Assembly (NCBI RefSeq): GCF_037893015.1
Contig: NC_133661.1
Location: 224,356,489-224,420,488, forward strand
Direction of reading: 5' to 3'
Length of the DNA: 64,000 nt
Origin: Macrotis lagotis
Lineage: Eukaryota; Chordata; Mammalia; Peramelemorphia; Peramelidae
Shown here: piece after piece, positions 1-11,269 of the stretch
Layout: each line of letters starts with the position of its first letter
Numbering within the stretch: the first letter of the stretch is position 1
Translations under genes and position numbers: made by a program
Notes under the pieces: model-generated
Databases searched by the model: none
What the model was told of the DNA's origin: nothing
The model's input: only the letters and a program-made list of their open reading frames with translations

Positions 1-19
1 GAAAAAAGAGGAGTGGTGC

Positions 20-175
20 AGCTGGGTGGCACAGCGGATAAGAGCAGCAGCAATGGAGTGAGGAAGATCTGAGTTCAAATTTGACCTCAGAAACTTAATA
101 ATTACCTAGCTGTGTGACCTTGGGCAAGTCACTTAATCCCATTGCTTTGCAAAAACCAAAAAAAGGAAGAAAAAT
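20..175 (+). repeat. WSINE1-like tRNA-derived SINE
   Basis: Head 'gctgggtggcacagcgga' carries the A-box region, 'gagttcaaatt' the B-box, then 'acctagctgtgtgac', 'cattgctttgcaaaaacc' and an A-rich tail. The order and length of about 155 bp match the short marsupial SINE found many times in this window. It sits at the left edge of an older L1 remnant. Confidence 0.88.
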
Positions 176-177
176 AG

Positions 178-370
178 AGGAGTAACTAAGTAATTATAGT
201 CAATAAAGATAATCCTAGCCAAGATAGTAACACTTACTATTCCAAATTAATCTATAACTTAAATTCAATAGCAACTAAAAATTCAAATGAAACATTTTAT
301 AGATTGGAAGAGGGAGGAAATAGTATTTATATGGAAGAACTGAGATAGGAATTAGCCCCTGATTTCATTA
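178..370 (+). repeat. Old L1 ORF2 C-terminal remnant, first part
   Basis: Very eroded, but the order of phrases (a 'caaattaatctata' segment, then 'aaaattcaaatgaaacattttatag', then 'ttatatggaagaac') follows the L1 ORF2 region encoding the segment before the K-F-I-W motif, as seen better preserved elsewhere in the window. It continues after a MIR at about 560. Confidence 0.5.
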
Positions 371-394
371 GTATATACAATTCCATCATGAATA

Positions 395-557
395 TTTTCA
401 AAGCACTTTCTGTACAACTTCAAATATAAAATTATGTAGAATAGAGAAGTTAAGTCATTTGCCCGGACTGACAGCATGTTTCAGAGGTCAGACTTGAATC
501 CATATCTTCCTGGCATAGAAGTTGAATCTCTAGCCACTATACTGTGCTGCTTCTCAA
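395..557 (-). repeat. MIR (CORE-SINE)
   Basis: Reads in reverse as a MIR: 'gaagttaagtcatttgccc', 'cagaggtcagacttgaat', and the complement of the tRNA-like head near 540. It separates two parts of an old L1 remnant. Confidence 0.75.
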
Positions 558-559
558 AA

Positions 560-1000
560 GTATTGAGGAAATTAATAGTAAATAAAAAAGGGGAAATAAC
601 TTTTATTTTTTAGAGTTAAAGTTAGTCTATAAAGCAATAATTATTACAATTTTCTTAAACTGAACAAAAAATTTTAAAATAAGAAAGTGGGACAGATTTT
701 CAAACAATGATATAGAACCAAATATTCTAGACTAGTAGTTAAAAAAATCCAAGGTCATAAAACACTGGGAAAAAAATTCACTATTTAACAAAGATGGTTG
801 AAAAAGTTCAATAGCAGTTTATTCAAAAACGGTTTGTTCAAAAATCTACATTTTAAAATACTACATACTACATACTATATACTATATACATTAAATTGCA
901 AAGTGTTCTGATCTTTTTGAAAAGCAGTTTGGAATTATGACATATTAGTATTAAGAATATTTATATCTTTTAACTGATTGACTCCTTGCTATTTGGTATT
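560..1000 (+). repeat. Old L1 ORF2/3' remnant, second part
   Basis: 'cactgggaaaaaaattcac' with 'tatttaacaaagatggttg' is the L1 ORF2 C-terminal segment, and 'aaagcagtttggaattatg' near 920 is the conserved L1 3' motif also seen at 13950 and 29715. No reading frame survives. Confidence 0.6.
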
Positions 1001-1058
1001 TAAATTCAGTATGATTTGACTCCAATTATCTTTCCAGTCTGATTTTACATTATTTATA

Positions 1059-1280
1059 TGGGGCAACTAGATTCAGGCCTAGAATTAGGAAGCCCTGAAT
1101 TCAATTTTAACCTTAGACATTTATTTTACTTAGATGAATATGCTTAATTTCCTCATCTTTAAAATGGGGATAATAATAATAATAATAGCTATTGTGATGA
1201 TCAAATGTGTTGAAATTTGTAAAGTAGCTGGCACAGAGTAAGCACTATAAAAATATTAGCATTAGCATTATTATTACCAT
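1059..1280 (+). repeat. MIR-type CORE-SINE
   Basis: tRNA-like head, then 'cctcatctttaaaatgggg', an (AAT)n run near 1170, and the MIR tail 'gtaaagtagctggcacagag' with 'taagcactataaaaat'. Full MIR order is preserved on the plus strand. Confidence 0.8.
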
Positions 1281-2305
1281 TCATTTCCATTCCAGAAAAA
1301 ATAACTTGCTCTTCCCCATTCACATTTGATCTCCTGCCTTTCTGTCTTTAAACAGTCTGCCACTTTGAGGCAGCACTAAACCCATGTGAATGAATCAGGG
1401 GACTGCTGCACGCATTTGCAAGAGGCTCACAATTGCTTCAATTCCCATTGGATTTAGGAGCTTGCCTAGACATTCTGTAACTAAGTATAGTTCTTAAACA
1501 GAAGCCTCTTTGAAGGCTATCACTATGTAGCCAGAACTTGGAGGAGGGAGGTACTAATAGACAAGACCCTTGATTCTTTTAGTTTGACTGTCTACAAATT
1601 GTGCTCTGCTGAGAAAAGAAAAAAAAACAAAAACAAAAACAAAACCCAATGGGCAAGGACTTGCATTCAAGGCCTGTATGTGACCTGAGAATGTGAACTC
1701 CAATTCTTTACCTATCTCAGAAGTTGTTCTTTCATTTTTTAAAAAGAAATTTAATGCTGTGACCTTGTGTTTCAAAATGTCAGAAAAGTCTTAGATCGTA
1801 GAGTTCATTCTATGTTAGGCTTTGTTGTTAGTCTAACTTCTATGCCATACAGATCAAGGAGTCTTCTTTGGGACCCAGGTCATCACTGTCTGAGACTAGG
1901 GCTTATCCATTGAGATGTTGAATTTGGACATGAACTTGGTTTGATCAATGTTATGTATAAATAATGTTCAGTATGAGCCTTCTCATAGGGCACACTGTGT
2001 TCCTGAAGAATTTGTAATTCTGTTCTTATTATAGATTAAAAGTAAGTATTCATTTGTAAAAGTTAAATGATGGGGAGCTGTTAAATGGAACTAGAATGCT
2101 TATCATGGGTAGCAAATAATGAAATGAAGAGAGAATATACTCAGAATAGGGACTTAAGCCAATAGCAGTGGAGAAGAAATATCCCAACTCTTCAGAAGTA
2201 CCCTTAGAGCACTGAAGGAGAGACTATGCTCTGGCAGAAAAAAAATCAGAGAATATTCAGTATACTTAATTTGTATATATTACATATTTTCTTATTTATG
2301 TATAT
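1281..2305. other. No recognised feature
   Basis: About 1 kb without a repeat or gene that I recognise. The only simple sequence is a short CAAAA run on the plus strand near 1625-1645. The 73-codon frame antisense at 1554-1775 runs through that tract and has no family resemblance, so I do not call it. Confidence 0.5.
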
Positions 2306-2309
2306 TTTG

Positions 2310-2430
2310 TCTGCCTCAGTAGAGTGTAAGTAAAGTACCCCTGAGGGCAAAAACTGTTTTGTTTTTTATCTTCAGTACTTACAGTAGAGTCTCAATTGGA
2401 GCTTGTTAAATTGAAGACAATTTTTTAAGC
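2310..2430 (+). repeat. L2 3' end
   Basis: 'agagtgtaagtaaagtacccctgagggcaaaaactg' in outline is the L2 3' phrase 'gaatgtaagctccttgagggcagg', followed by a decayed 'cttagcacagtgcctgg...ttaaat' ending. Confidence 0.65.
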
Positions 2431-2444
2431 AAACTTAATAATAA

Positions 2445-2668
2445 GAAAAAATCTACTTATACAAAAATATTCTTAGCAGCATTTGTAACAGCCCCAAAAG
2501 GAAATAAACTACTTGTAAAAAAAAAAAAGCTGGGCAATGACTAAACAAATTATGACATATTAATGTAGTGAAATCTTACTGTGCCATAAGAAATGCCAAA
2601 TGTGAAGGATTCAAAGAAACATGGGAAGATGTAACAAATGACTCAGAATGGAGAAAATAGATCTAAAA
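2445..2668 (+). repeat. Old L1 3' remnant
   Basis: 'tacaaaaatattcttagcag', 'gggcaatgactaaacaaat', 'actgtgccataagaaatg' and 'ggattcaaagaaacatggg' occur in the same order as in the better preserved L1 3' ends at 13906-14684 and 16195-16777. Confidence 0.7.
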
Positions 2669-2684
2669 AAGGGATATTTTGAGG

Positions 2685-2822
2685 CAACTATTTGGCACAG
2701 AGAAGAACACTATCCTTGGAGTCAGAAGGATCTGAGTTCAAATCCAGACTCAGATACTTAAAAGCTGTGTTACTGTGGACAAATCACCTAACTCCATTGC
2801 CTTGCAAATAATCAAAATGGTA
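2685..2822 (+). repeat. WSINE1-like SINE
   Basis: Diverged copy. 'ggagtcagaaggatctgag', 'ttcaaatccagactcagat' and 'ccattgccttgcaaat' identify it. The head is worn and the tail short. Confidence 0.82.
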
Positions 2823-2884
2823 ATATGCAAAATGACCACAATTGTGTAAATAAAAACAGCAGTAACAGGAACAGTGCCCTGTTT

Positions 2885-3120
2885 TAACATCCAGGAAAGA
2901 ATCAAGAGCTGGAAGGGACCTTAGAAAACATCAAATACAATTTTTCCCTATATAAATGAGGAAACTGGTGCTTATGTAGGTTAAGTGACTTGTCCAGATT
3001 GCACAATTTAACAATTTTTAAAAATTTCTTTAATTGATTCTTGGCAATTCTTTGCTATTCATATACAGATAATAATTATCAAAGTTAGCATTTGAACCTA
3101 GATCCCTGTCTCCCACAAAG
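2885..3120 (-). repeat. MIR3
   Basis: The plus strand reads 'agagctggaagggacct', then 'aatgaggaaactggtgc', then 'ggttaagtgacttgtcc', the reverse of the MIR3 order. An AT-rich interruption lies near 3010-3080. Confidence 0.7.
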
Positions 3121-3231
3121 AAGGACAGTATGATTTTGTCAAAACCTGGCTAAATTTAATACAAACTTTGAAAGAAAACACAATTTTTGGTAATTTTTTC
3201 TTTCATGTTTTTCTTTTTTTCGTATGTATAT

Positions 3232-3462
3232 ATTTTGGTGAGGTAGCTGGTGGTTCAGTGCATAGTGTGCTAAACCTAGAATTAGATTAGCATCCTGAGT
3301 TCAAATTTGCAACACTGGGCAAGTCACTTAACTGTTTGCCTCAATTTCACATCTAAATTTTAGTGTAAAGCTAACTAGAGAAAGAAATGGCAAACCACTC
3401 CAATATCTTTACCAAGAAAAACCCCAACTGGGGTCACAATGAGCCTGGCACAACAATACAAA
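3232..3462 (+). repeat. MAR1-like CORE-SINE
   Basis: SINE head, then 'aagaaatggcaaaccactcc' and 'aatatctttaccaagaaaa', ending with a worn 'ggtcacaatgagcc...acaacaa' segment. This long-tailed form is distinct from WSINE1. Confidence 0.85.
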
Positions 3463-3559
3463 ATAATATATATTTCAGTGTTTAAAAAGATAAAAATATA
3501 TTAATTATGAGAAAATTAAAGGACCTATCAAAGGGTTCCTGGTGGAAGCAATCTGAAGT

Positions 3560-3735
3560 TAAAGGGACCTTTGAATAAAGAATTTCAGAGCACTTTTGGA
3601 GATTATCAAATGAAACCTCCTCATTTACAGAAAGGGAATAATTTGTCCTAGATTACTCAGGGAGTTAATAGAAAAAATAGATCCTAGAAGTTGTGTCCTA
3701 GGTCCTGGTCTAGTATTCTTCTCACTTGACTTACT
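3560..3735 (-). repeat. MIR3 remnant
   Basis: 'aaagggacctttgaataaag' with 'cctcatttacagaaaggga' and 'tgtcctagattactcag' follows reversed MIR3 order. Strongly diverged. Confidence 0.55.
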
Positions 3736-3769
3736 GTATTATCTTCCATTTATTCTGTATCTAACATAT

Positions 3770-3848
3770 ATCTATGAAAAGATTTGTATATTGTCTCCTC
3801 CATTAGAGTATGAACTCCTTGAAGGCTCAAACCATGTATTTTGCAGAA
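3770..3848 (+). repeat. L2 3' end fragment
   Basis: 'ttagagtatgaactccttg' and 'aaggctcaaaccatgtattt' match the L2 terminal phrase in outline only. It abuts the next MAR1. Confidence 0.4.
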
Positions 3849-3851
3849 AAA

Positions 3852-4112
3852 GTTGTTGTTATTCAGTCAGTTTTCAGTTGTGTCTGACTCTTGATAACCT
3901 CATTTGGGATTTTCTTGGAAAAGATACTGAAATAATTTGCCATTTCTTTCTCCAGTTTATTTTTACAAGATGAAGAAACTGGGTCAAACAGGGTTAAGTG
4001 ACTTGCCAAGGTTCACACAGCTAGGAAATGTCTGAGACCAAATTTGAACTCAAGAAGACTCATCTTCCTGACTTTACTGCCAGCATTCTATCTACTCTCC
4101 CACCTAGCTACA
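3852..4112 (-). repeat. MAR1-like CORE-SINE
   Basis: Reverse copy. 'tttgccatttctttctcc' is the complement of the MAR1 core, 'gttaagtgacttgccaagg' the middle, and 'ctctcccacctagctac' the complement of the head. Essentially full length. Confidence 0.87.
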
Positions 4113-4129
4113 CTAGATCAACTCTTATA

Positions 4130-4862
4130 GACCTTTCTTTTCAAATTTTTATTATTATTGCTTATTTTTCTATTTATTATATAAAGATAATTTTAAAAAT
4201 TCATTTTTGTGCAGTTTTCTTCCTTCCATCCTTCTCTTCCCCCCCCCCACCTTTGGTAGCAAGTTATCTGATATTAGTTATACATATAAAATCATGTTAC
4301 ATATATTTTCATATAAGTCACACTGTGAAAGAAGAATCAGAACAAGAAGGGGGAAAACCATAAGAAGGAAAAAAGCAAAAACAAACTTGAAAAAGGTAAA
4401 AATAGTATGCTTTGATCTGCATTCAGATATCATAGTTCTTTCTCTGTATATGGATGGCATTTTCTATTGCAGGTCTTTTAGAATTGTCTTTTAGGACCTG
4501 TCTTTGATTGATGTATTGCTGAGAAGAGCAAAGCCTGTCAAAGTTGATCATCACTCAATGTGGCTGTTAAAGTATATACAATGTTCTTCTGGTTCTGTTC
4601 ACTTCACTCAGCATCAGTTCATTTAAGCCTTTTCAGGTTTTTTTTTTGAAATCTGCTTGTTTGTTTAGAACAATAATTTTCTTTTATATTCATATATCAC
4701 AACTTGTTCAGCCATTCCCCAATTGATGAGCATTATTTTAATTTCCAATTCTTCGCCACCAAGAAAAGGGATGCTATGAATATTCTTATTCATGTGGGGC
4801 TTTTCCCCTTTTTTGTGATCTTTTTGGGATATATAGACCTAGAAGTGGTACTGCTGGGTCAA
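4130..4862 (-). repeat. L1 3' end, 5'-truncated
   Basis: Minus-strand L1 3' UTR and last part of ORF2. The plus strand shows a C-rich stretch near 4240 (the complement of the 3' UTR G-tract), 'gaagaatcagaacaag', 'cacttcactcagcatcag', 'cagccattccccaattgatg' and 'tggtactgctgggtc'. Older than the L1 at 7152-13660, with many differences. Confidence 0.82.
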
Positions 4863-4864
4863 AA

Positions 4865-5995
4865 AAGTATTAACAGTCTATAGCTGAATAAAGTAAGATA
4901 CAGAGGACTAATTTTATCTAAAGTGACAAAGGGAAAAACTAATCATGGCAATGTAGGAGATAGTCTCAATAGTCTCTCACCACTGATGAATGGTCAGGTA
5001 GAGGACTTTGAGAATAAGTATGGGAAAACAGTTAATAGCAGGAAGTACACACATGTCTAACCCCTTTCAAAGAATTCTCCTTCCCAGAAGGTTAAGGGCC
5101 TCAATCAAAGCATCGTTCACCCCTGTAATAGTTACAGCTCTGCTCACAGAGAATTTAGAAATCTAGTGAAGTACTGTGCAGTGTTTTCTTTAGTTAAGTC
5201 AATTCTAAATTAAAAGGGGGAAAGTTCTCTCTCCTTCCTCATTTGTAGTTTTTTAAGACCTTGAAAGGGGAATGAAATGAGTTATCTTAACTGAGCAAAA
5301 TGACTAATTAATTGAGGCTTTGGTTGCTACCCACTTAGAGCATTTTCATTGCTGATGACTGAATTTGCAGAAATCTGCCCAGACAAGATGTTTGGTAGAT
5401 CTACCTTGGGAGGACTGTCCAGGACTGCTGTAAGGAAAATACCTGCCAAATCCAAATGAACTAATTTTTCTTATAATCACATGCTGTTCTCCCACACAAT
5501 GGGCCCATTGCCACATTCCTAAAATACTTGGATTGCCAATTCCCCCCCAAAAGTTTTATTTTGCTCTTTAAAAAACTAACTAGTGCTAACATAGCATTAG
5601 GAAAACTGTTTATTTTCCTAAAGAAAGTCTGTATAATTTCACCTCTTTGTAGTCACAATCAAATTTTGTAATTGATGTTTCTTGTTCAAGAAACGGTATT
5701 TCTAAGACTTAGATTGTGTTTCTATTAGTTAAAATTCCTTTCAATTTTATGATATTTTTAGGAAGATGAGAGGGAACACAGAGAATTGCTGCTACTATTC
5801 CAGTGAATGCTTTACTAACAAATGTTATTGCTGGCATTAGATTTCACTGGTGGCCATATCAGACACCTAAGCTCTGAAACTTCTCAAACAACATACCTTT
5901 CTTAGAGAGAACATACAGTTATATAACTATTATGGGATTGATTAACTTAAAAATATTTCTTAAGCTAAACTTTATCTAAGATTAAGCATAGCTTT
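4865..5995. other. No recognised feature
   Basis: About 1.1 kb with no repeat motif that I can place and no frame longer than about 50 codons. It may be single-copy sequence. Confidence 0.5.
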
Positions 5996-5997
5996 CA

Positions 5998-6249
5998 CCA
6001 GCTAGGTGGTACAGTGGATAGAGTGCAGGATGTGAATTCAGAAAAAGTCATCATCCTGACACACATGTTGCCTCAGACATTTATGAGCTATTTAACGTTG
6101 GGCAAGTCATTTAACCCTGTTTGTCTCAGTTTCTTCATTTGTAAAATGAGCCGGAGAAGGAAATGGCCAACCATTCCAGGATCTTTGCCAAGAAAACCCC
6201 AAATGAGGTAATGAAAATTTGGACACAGCTGAAAAATGACTGAACAATA
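5998..6249 (+). repeat. MAR1-like CORE-SINE
   Basis: 'agctaggtggtacagtgga' head, 'gggcaagtcatttaaccctg', 'ccggagaaggaaatggcc' and 'tgccaagaaaaccccaaat' ending 'ctgaacaataa'. Complete order. The 65-codon frame at 6014-6211 is a by-product of this SINE. Confidence 0.9.
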
Positions 6250-6930
6250 AGGAAAATTATCATTCATTGTATAGCAACATATCAGTGAAGTATTTCAGAT
6301 ATAATATGTAAATTAATTCATTTAAACTAAACCTGTTAGTTACTACTACTTTGTGTATGAAAGTACTCCTGCTATCAATGAAAGTTCCAACCTTCCCTCT
6401 CACCTCTTTAGAAGACAGTTTTTCTGCATCACTGTGCCAAAAAAAACCAAACCAGAAATCAATTTTTTAAAATGTTCTGAGAGTGATGAAGATCCTCTCC
6501 AAACATATTAAGCTAGTCCTTTGGTTATAGTTTGACATGTGATTGAAGCCTTTCCAGATTAGTAGCACAGTTAAATTTTATATCACAGAGTTAACTGTAA
6601 ATGGCAATGAGATTTCAGACTAAGACTGTTAGAAAATTAGAGACTTAGAGATATATTAGTGATAAGAACTCAATTTTATTCCATTATCAAAGGGAGATAA
6701 ATTAGCCTTAACTTCCAAAACTAACATATTAGATAGAAGACCCATATTCATTTTTATCTACTTACCATGGCTACATCCAAATATTCAGACATGCCCCATA
6801 AAGTTCAATGATTATCATCTTTTAAGTAAGAGTCAGAGGGTGCTGCATTTGAAGAATATCAAAGGATATCACCTTGATGCTTTAGCATTTAAGAGAATCT
6901 ATCATAGATGTCATTGATATGGACTTTTGG
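6250..6930. other. No recognised feature
   Basis: AT-rich, no recognised repeat, no usable frame. Confidence 0.45.
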
Positions 6931-6933
6931 TTA

Positions 6934-7098
6934 TAGAATCAGAAGATTCCAGATGATGAGCTGAAAAGAACATTAGAGACTTTTAAGTCAAAATTTCTAA
7001 TTTTACAGATGAGAAAACTGAATTTGGGAGGTTAAGTAACTCATTTAAGTTCATGTCTGAGGCAAAATTTGAACACAAGATCCTACAACACATTATGT
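6934..7098 (-). repeat. MIR3
   Basis: 'ttacagatgagaaaactg', 'aggttaagtaactcattt' and 'tttgaacacaagatccta' in reversed MIR3 order. It lies just outside the left TSD of the full-length L1. Confidence 0.7.
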
Positions 7099-8656
7099 AA
7101 AGACACTTCAAATAATAATGGAATGATTTCAAGCACATCCACATTAATTTCTTTTTTTTAAAGAAAGATTTTATTTATTTTGAGTTTTACATTTTCCCCC
7201 CATTCTTGCTTCCCTACCCCCACCCCCATAGAAGGTAGTCTGTTAGTCTTTACATTGTTTCCATGACATACATTGATCTAAGTTGATTATGATGACAGAG
7301 AAATCATGTCCTTAAGGAAGAAAAATAAAGTTTAAGAGATAGCAAAATTACATGATAAGATAATTTTTTTTCTAAATTGAAGTAAAGAGTCTTTGGCCTT
7401 TGTTCAAACTCCACAATTCTTTCTCTGGATACAGATCATATTCTCCATCACAGATAGCCCAAAATTGTCCCTGATTGTTGCACTGATGGAATGAGCCAGT
7501 CCATCAAGGTTGATCATCACCCCCATGTTGCTGTTAGGGTGCACAATGTATTTCTGGTTCTGTTCATCTCACTCAGCATCAGTTCATGCAAATCCTTCCA
7601 TGCTTCCCTGAATTCTCATCCCTCCTGGTTTCTAATAGAACAATAGTGTTCCATGACATACATATACCACAGTTTGTTAAGCCATTTCCCAACTGAAGGA
7701 CATTCACTTAATTTCCATTTCTTTGCACCCACAAACAGGGCTGTTATGAATATTTTTGTACAAGTTAAGATTTACAATTTTTCATACTCTCTTCAGGGCA
7801 TAGGCCCAGTGGTAGTATTGCTGGACCAAAGGGTATGCACATGTTTGTTGCCCTTTGGGCATAATTCCAAATTGCTCTCCAGAAAGGTTGGATAAGTTCA
7901 CAGCTCCACCAACAATATATTAGTATCCCAGATTTCCCACATCCCTTCCAACATTGATCATTATCTTTTCTGGTCATATTTGCCAGTCTGAGAGGTGTGA
8001 GGTGGTAACTCAGAGATGCTTTAATTTGTATTTCTCTAACAAGTAATGATTTAGAGCAATTTTTCATATGCCTATGGATCACTTTGATTTCCTTATCTAT
8101 AAATTCCCTTTGCACATCCTTTGACCATTTGTCAATTGAAGAATGCCTTGTTTTTTTGAAAATTTGACTCAGTTCTCTGTGTATTTTAGAAATGATTCCT
8201 TTGTCAGAAATATTAGTTTTAAAAATTGTTTCCCAATTTACTACATTGGTTTTGATCTTGGTTACAGTAGTTTTGTCTGTTGAAAAGCTTTTTAATTTAA
8301 AGTAATCAAAATTGTGTAATCAAAAATTGGTTATAATGATTTTTCTCCATCTCTTCCTTGGTCATAAACTGCTTCCCTTTGCATAGACCTGACAGGTATA
8401 CTACTGCTTTATCTTCTAGTTTGCTTATAATATTGTTTTTTATGTCTAAATCTTGTATCCATGTTGATCTTATAGTATAGGGTTTGAGGTGTTGGTCTAA
8501 TTCAAGTTTCTTCCATACTAACTTCCAATTTTCCCAACAGTTTTTATCAAAGAAAGAGTTTTTATCCCAATAGATGGGCTCTCTGGGTTTATCAAACAGA
8601 AGATTACTATAATAATTTCCTGCTATTGCCTCTAGACTGGTCCACCACTCTACTTC

Positions 8657-9092
8657 TTAGCCAATACCAGACAGTTTGGCTTTATAATATAATTTTATAT
8701 CTGGTAAGGCTAAGCCACCTTCTTTGGCACTTTTTTTCATTGAATCCCTGGAAATTATCGACTTTTTATTTCTCCATATGAATTTATTGACAATTTTTTC
8801 TAACTCATTAAAGTAATTTGGGGGGAATTTTGATTGGTGGGGCACTAGACAAGTAGTTTAATTTTGATAGAATTGTCATTTTTATTATGTTAGCTCAGCC
8901 TATCTATGAGCAGTGGATATTTACCCAGTTATTTAAATTTGGTATTATTTGTGTGAGAAGTGTTTTGTAATTGTTTTCAAAAACTTTCTGAGTCTGCCTT
9001 GGCAGGTAGACTCCCAGGTATTTTATATTGTCTGAGGTTACTTTGAATAGGATTTCTCTTTCTAGCTCTTTCTGCTGCATCTTGCTAGTCAT
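8657..9092 (-). pseudogene. L1 ORF2 C-terminal pieces
   Basis: Two short frames. 8657-8845 reads N-K-F-I-W-R-N-K-K and later G-L-A-L-P-D-I-K-L-Y-Y-K-A, the hallmark segment downstream of the L1 reverse transcriptase. 8904-9092 reads K-Y-L-G-V-Y-L-P and E-N-N-Y-K-T-L-L, the preceding segment. They lie in different frames, so at least one frameshift separates them. They belong to the L1 at 7152-13660. Confidence 0.88.
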
Positions 9093-9163
9093 ATATAGAA
9101 ATGATGAAGATATATGAGGGTTTATTTTATATCCTGTGACTTTGCTAAAGTTGTTAATTATTC

Positions 9164-9595
9164 CTAGTAATTTTTTAGATGACGTTTGGGGATGTCATCT
9201 GCAAAGAATGAGAGTTTTTGTCTCTTCCTTCCAATTCTAATTCCTTCAATTTCTTTTTCTTCTCTTATTGCTGAAGCTAACATTTCTAATACAATACTGA
9301 ATAGTAGTGGTGATAATGGATATCCTTGTTTCTCCACTGATCTTATTGGGAATTCCTCTAGCCTATCCCCATTGCATATAATGTTTGTTGATGGTTTCAG
9401 ATAGATACTACTTTTTATTTTAAGGAACAATTCATTTATTCCTATGCTCTCTAGTGTTTTTAGTAGGAATGGGTGCTGTATTTTGTCAAAAGCTTTTTCA
9501 GCATCTTTTGATAGAATTATATGATTTCTTATAGTTTTATTATTGAAATAATTAATTATACTAACAGTTTTCCTAATATTGAACCAACCCTGCAT
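9164..9595 (-). pseudogene. L1 ORF2 reverse transcriptase core
   Basis: 143-codon frame on the minus strand with the RT landmarks in order: [11 protein letters not shown] (metal-binding Asp motif A), [10 protein letters not shown] (motif B, with Tyr where Cys is usual) and F-A-D-D-I (motif C, plus-strand bases 9191-9205). After F-A-D-D-I the protein no longer follows the family, which suggests a frameshift just downstream. Function in life would be cDNA synthesis on L1 RNA at the nicked target. This copy is a fragment of a dead element. Confidence 0.92.
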
Positions 9596-10415
9596 TCCTG
9601 GGATAAACCCTACTTGATAATAATGTATTATCCTAGTGATAACTTGTTGTAATCATTTTGCTAATATTTTATTCAAGATTTTTGCATCTATATCCATGAG
9701 GGAGATAGGTCTATAATTTTCTTTCTCTGTTTTAACTCTTCCTGTTTAGGTGTCAGCACCATATTGATGTCATAGAAAGAGTTAGACAGAGTTCCGTCTT
9801 CACTTATTTTTCCAGAAAGTTTATATAGAATTGTAACTACTTGTTCCTTAAATGTTTGGTATTTAATTAATCATTTAATTAATTAAATGATTGATTCACT
9901 TGTGAATCCCTCTGGCCCTGGAGATTTTTTTCTTAGGGAGTTGAATAATGGCTTGTTGAATTTCTTTTTCTGAGATAGGGTTATTTAGGTTTTTAATTTC
10001 CTCTTAATTTAACCTGGACAACATATATTTTTGTAAATATTCATCCATTTCACTTAGATTATCAAATTTACTTGCATAGAATTGGGGAAAATAATTTTGA
10101 AGTGTTACTTTAATTTGGTGGTGAGTTTACCTTTTTCATTTATGATACTAGCAATTTGGTTTTCTTTTTTCTTTTTTTTTTAATCAAATTGACCAGAGGT
10201 TTATCAATTTTATTTTTTTTACATAAAACCAACTCTTTGTTTTATTTATTAGTTCAATAGTTTTCTTGCTTTTGATTTTATTGATTTCTCCTTTCATTTT
10301 TAGATTTTTATTAATTTCCTCCTTTCATTTGGTATTCAATTGGGGGTATTTAATTTGTTCTTTCTCTAATGTTTTTAATTGGATATTTAGTTCATTGAAT
10401 TCTTCTTTCTCTAAT

Positions 10416-11174
10416 TTATTCATGTAAGCATTTAAAGATATAATATGTCCCTTGACTGCCACCTTGAGTGTATCCCATATTGTCATTATCTAGGAAGAAA
10501 TAATTAATTATTTCTATAATTTGTTGCTTGATCCACTCATTCTTTAATATGAGGCTATTTAGTTTCCAATTAATTCTGGGTCCATATCTCCCTGGTCCAA
10601 TATCACATATGATTTTTATTGCATTATGATCTGTGAAAGATATGTTCACTATTTCTGCCTTTCTGCAATTGATCATTAGGTTTTTATGTCCTAGTACATG
10701 GTCAATTTTTTGTGTAAGTGCCATGAACTACAGGAAAAAAGTACATTCCTTTCTATCCCCATTCAATTTCCTCCATAAGTCTATCATATCTAGGCTTTCT
10801 AGCAATCTATTTACCTCCTTAACTTACTTATTGTTTATTTTTGTATCAGATTTATCTAAATCTGAGAGTGAGAGGTTGGGGCCTCCCACTGGAAGAGTTT
10901 TCTTGTCTATTTCTTCCTGTAGCTCTTTCGACTTCCCCTCTAAAATTTGAATGCTATACCATTTATACAAATTTAGTATTGAAATTACTTCTTTGTCTAT
11001 GGTACCTTTTAGGAGGATGTAGTTTCCTTCCTTATCTCTTTTAATGCTATCTATTTTTGCAGCTGCTTTGTCTGAGATAAGGATTGCTACCCCTGCTTTT
11101 TTCACTTCAGCTGAAGCAAAATATATTTTACTCCAACCTTTTACCTTTACTTTATATGTATATCTCTGCTTCAA
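10416..11174 (-). pseudogene. L1 ORF2 endonuclease domain remnant
   Basis: Two frames in the same phase, 10824-11174 and 10416-10724, separated by a stop. The first has K-A-G-V-A-I-L-I-S-D-K and R-D-K-E-G-N-Y-I-L-L-K-G. The second has K-I-D-H-V-L-G-H-K and F-T-D-H-N-A-I-K, which corresponds to the S-D-H catalytic motif of apurinic-type L1 endonuclease. The G-D-F-N motif reads G-P-N-L, so a catalytic Asp/Asn pair appears lost. The N-terminal part upstream of 11174 is not in frame. Confidence 0.88.
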
Positions 11175-11269
11175 ATGAGTTTCTTGTAAGCAACATATTG
11201 TAGGATTCTAGTTTTTAATCCACTCTGTTATTCAGTTACTTTTTAAGGAAGAATTTGTCCCATTCACTT

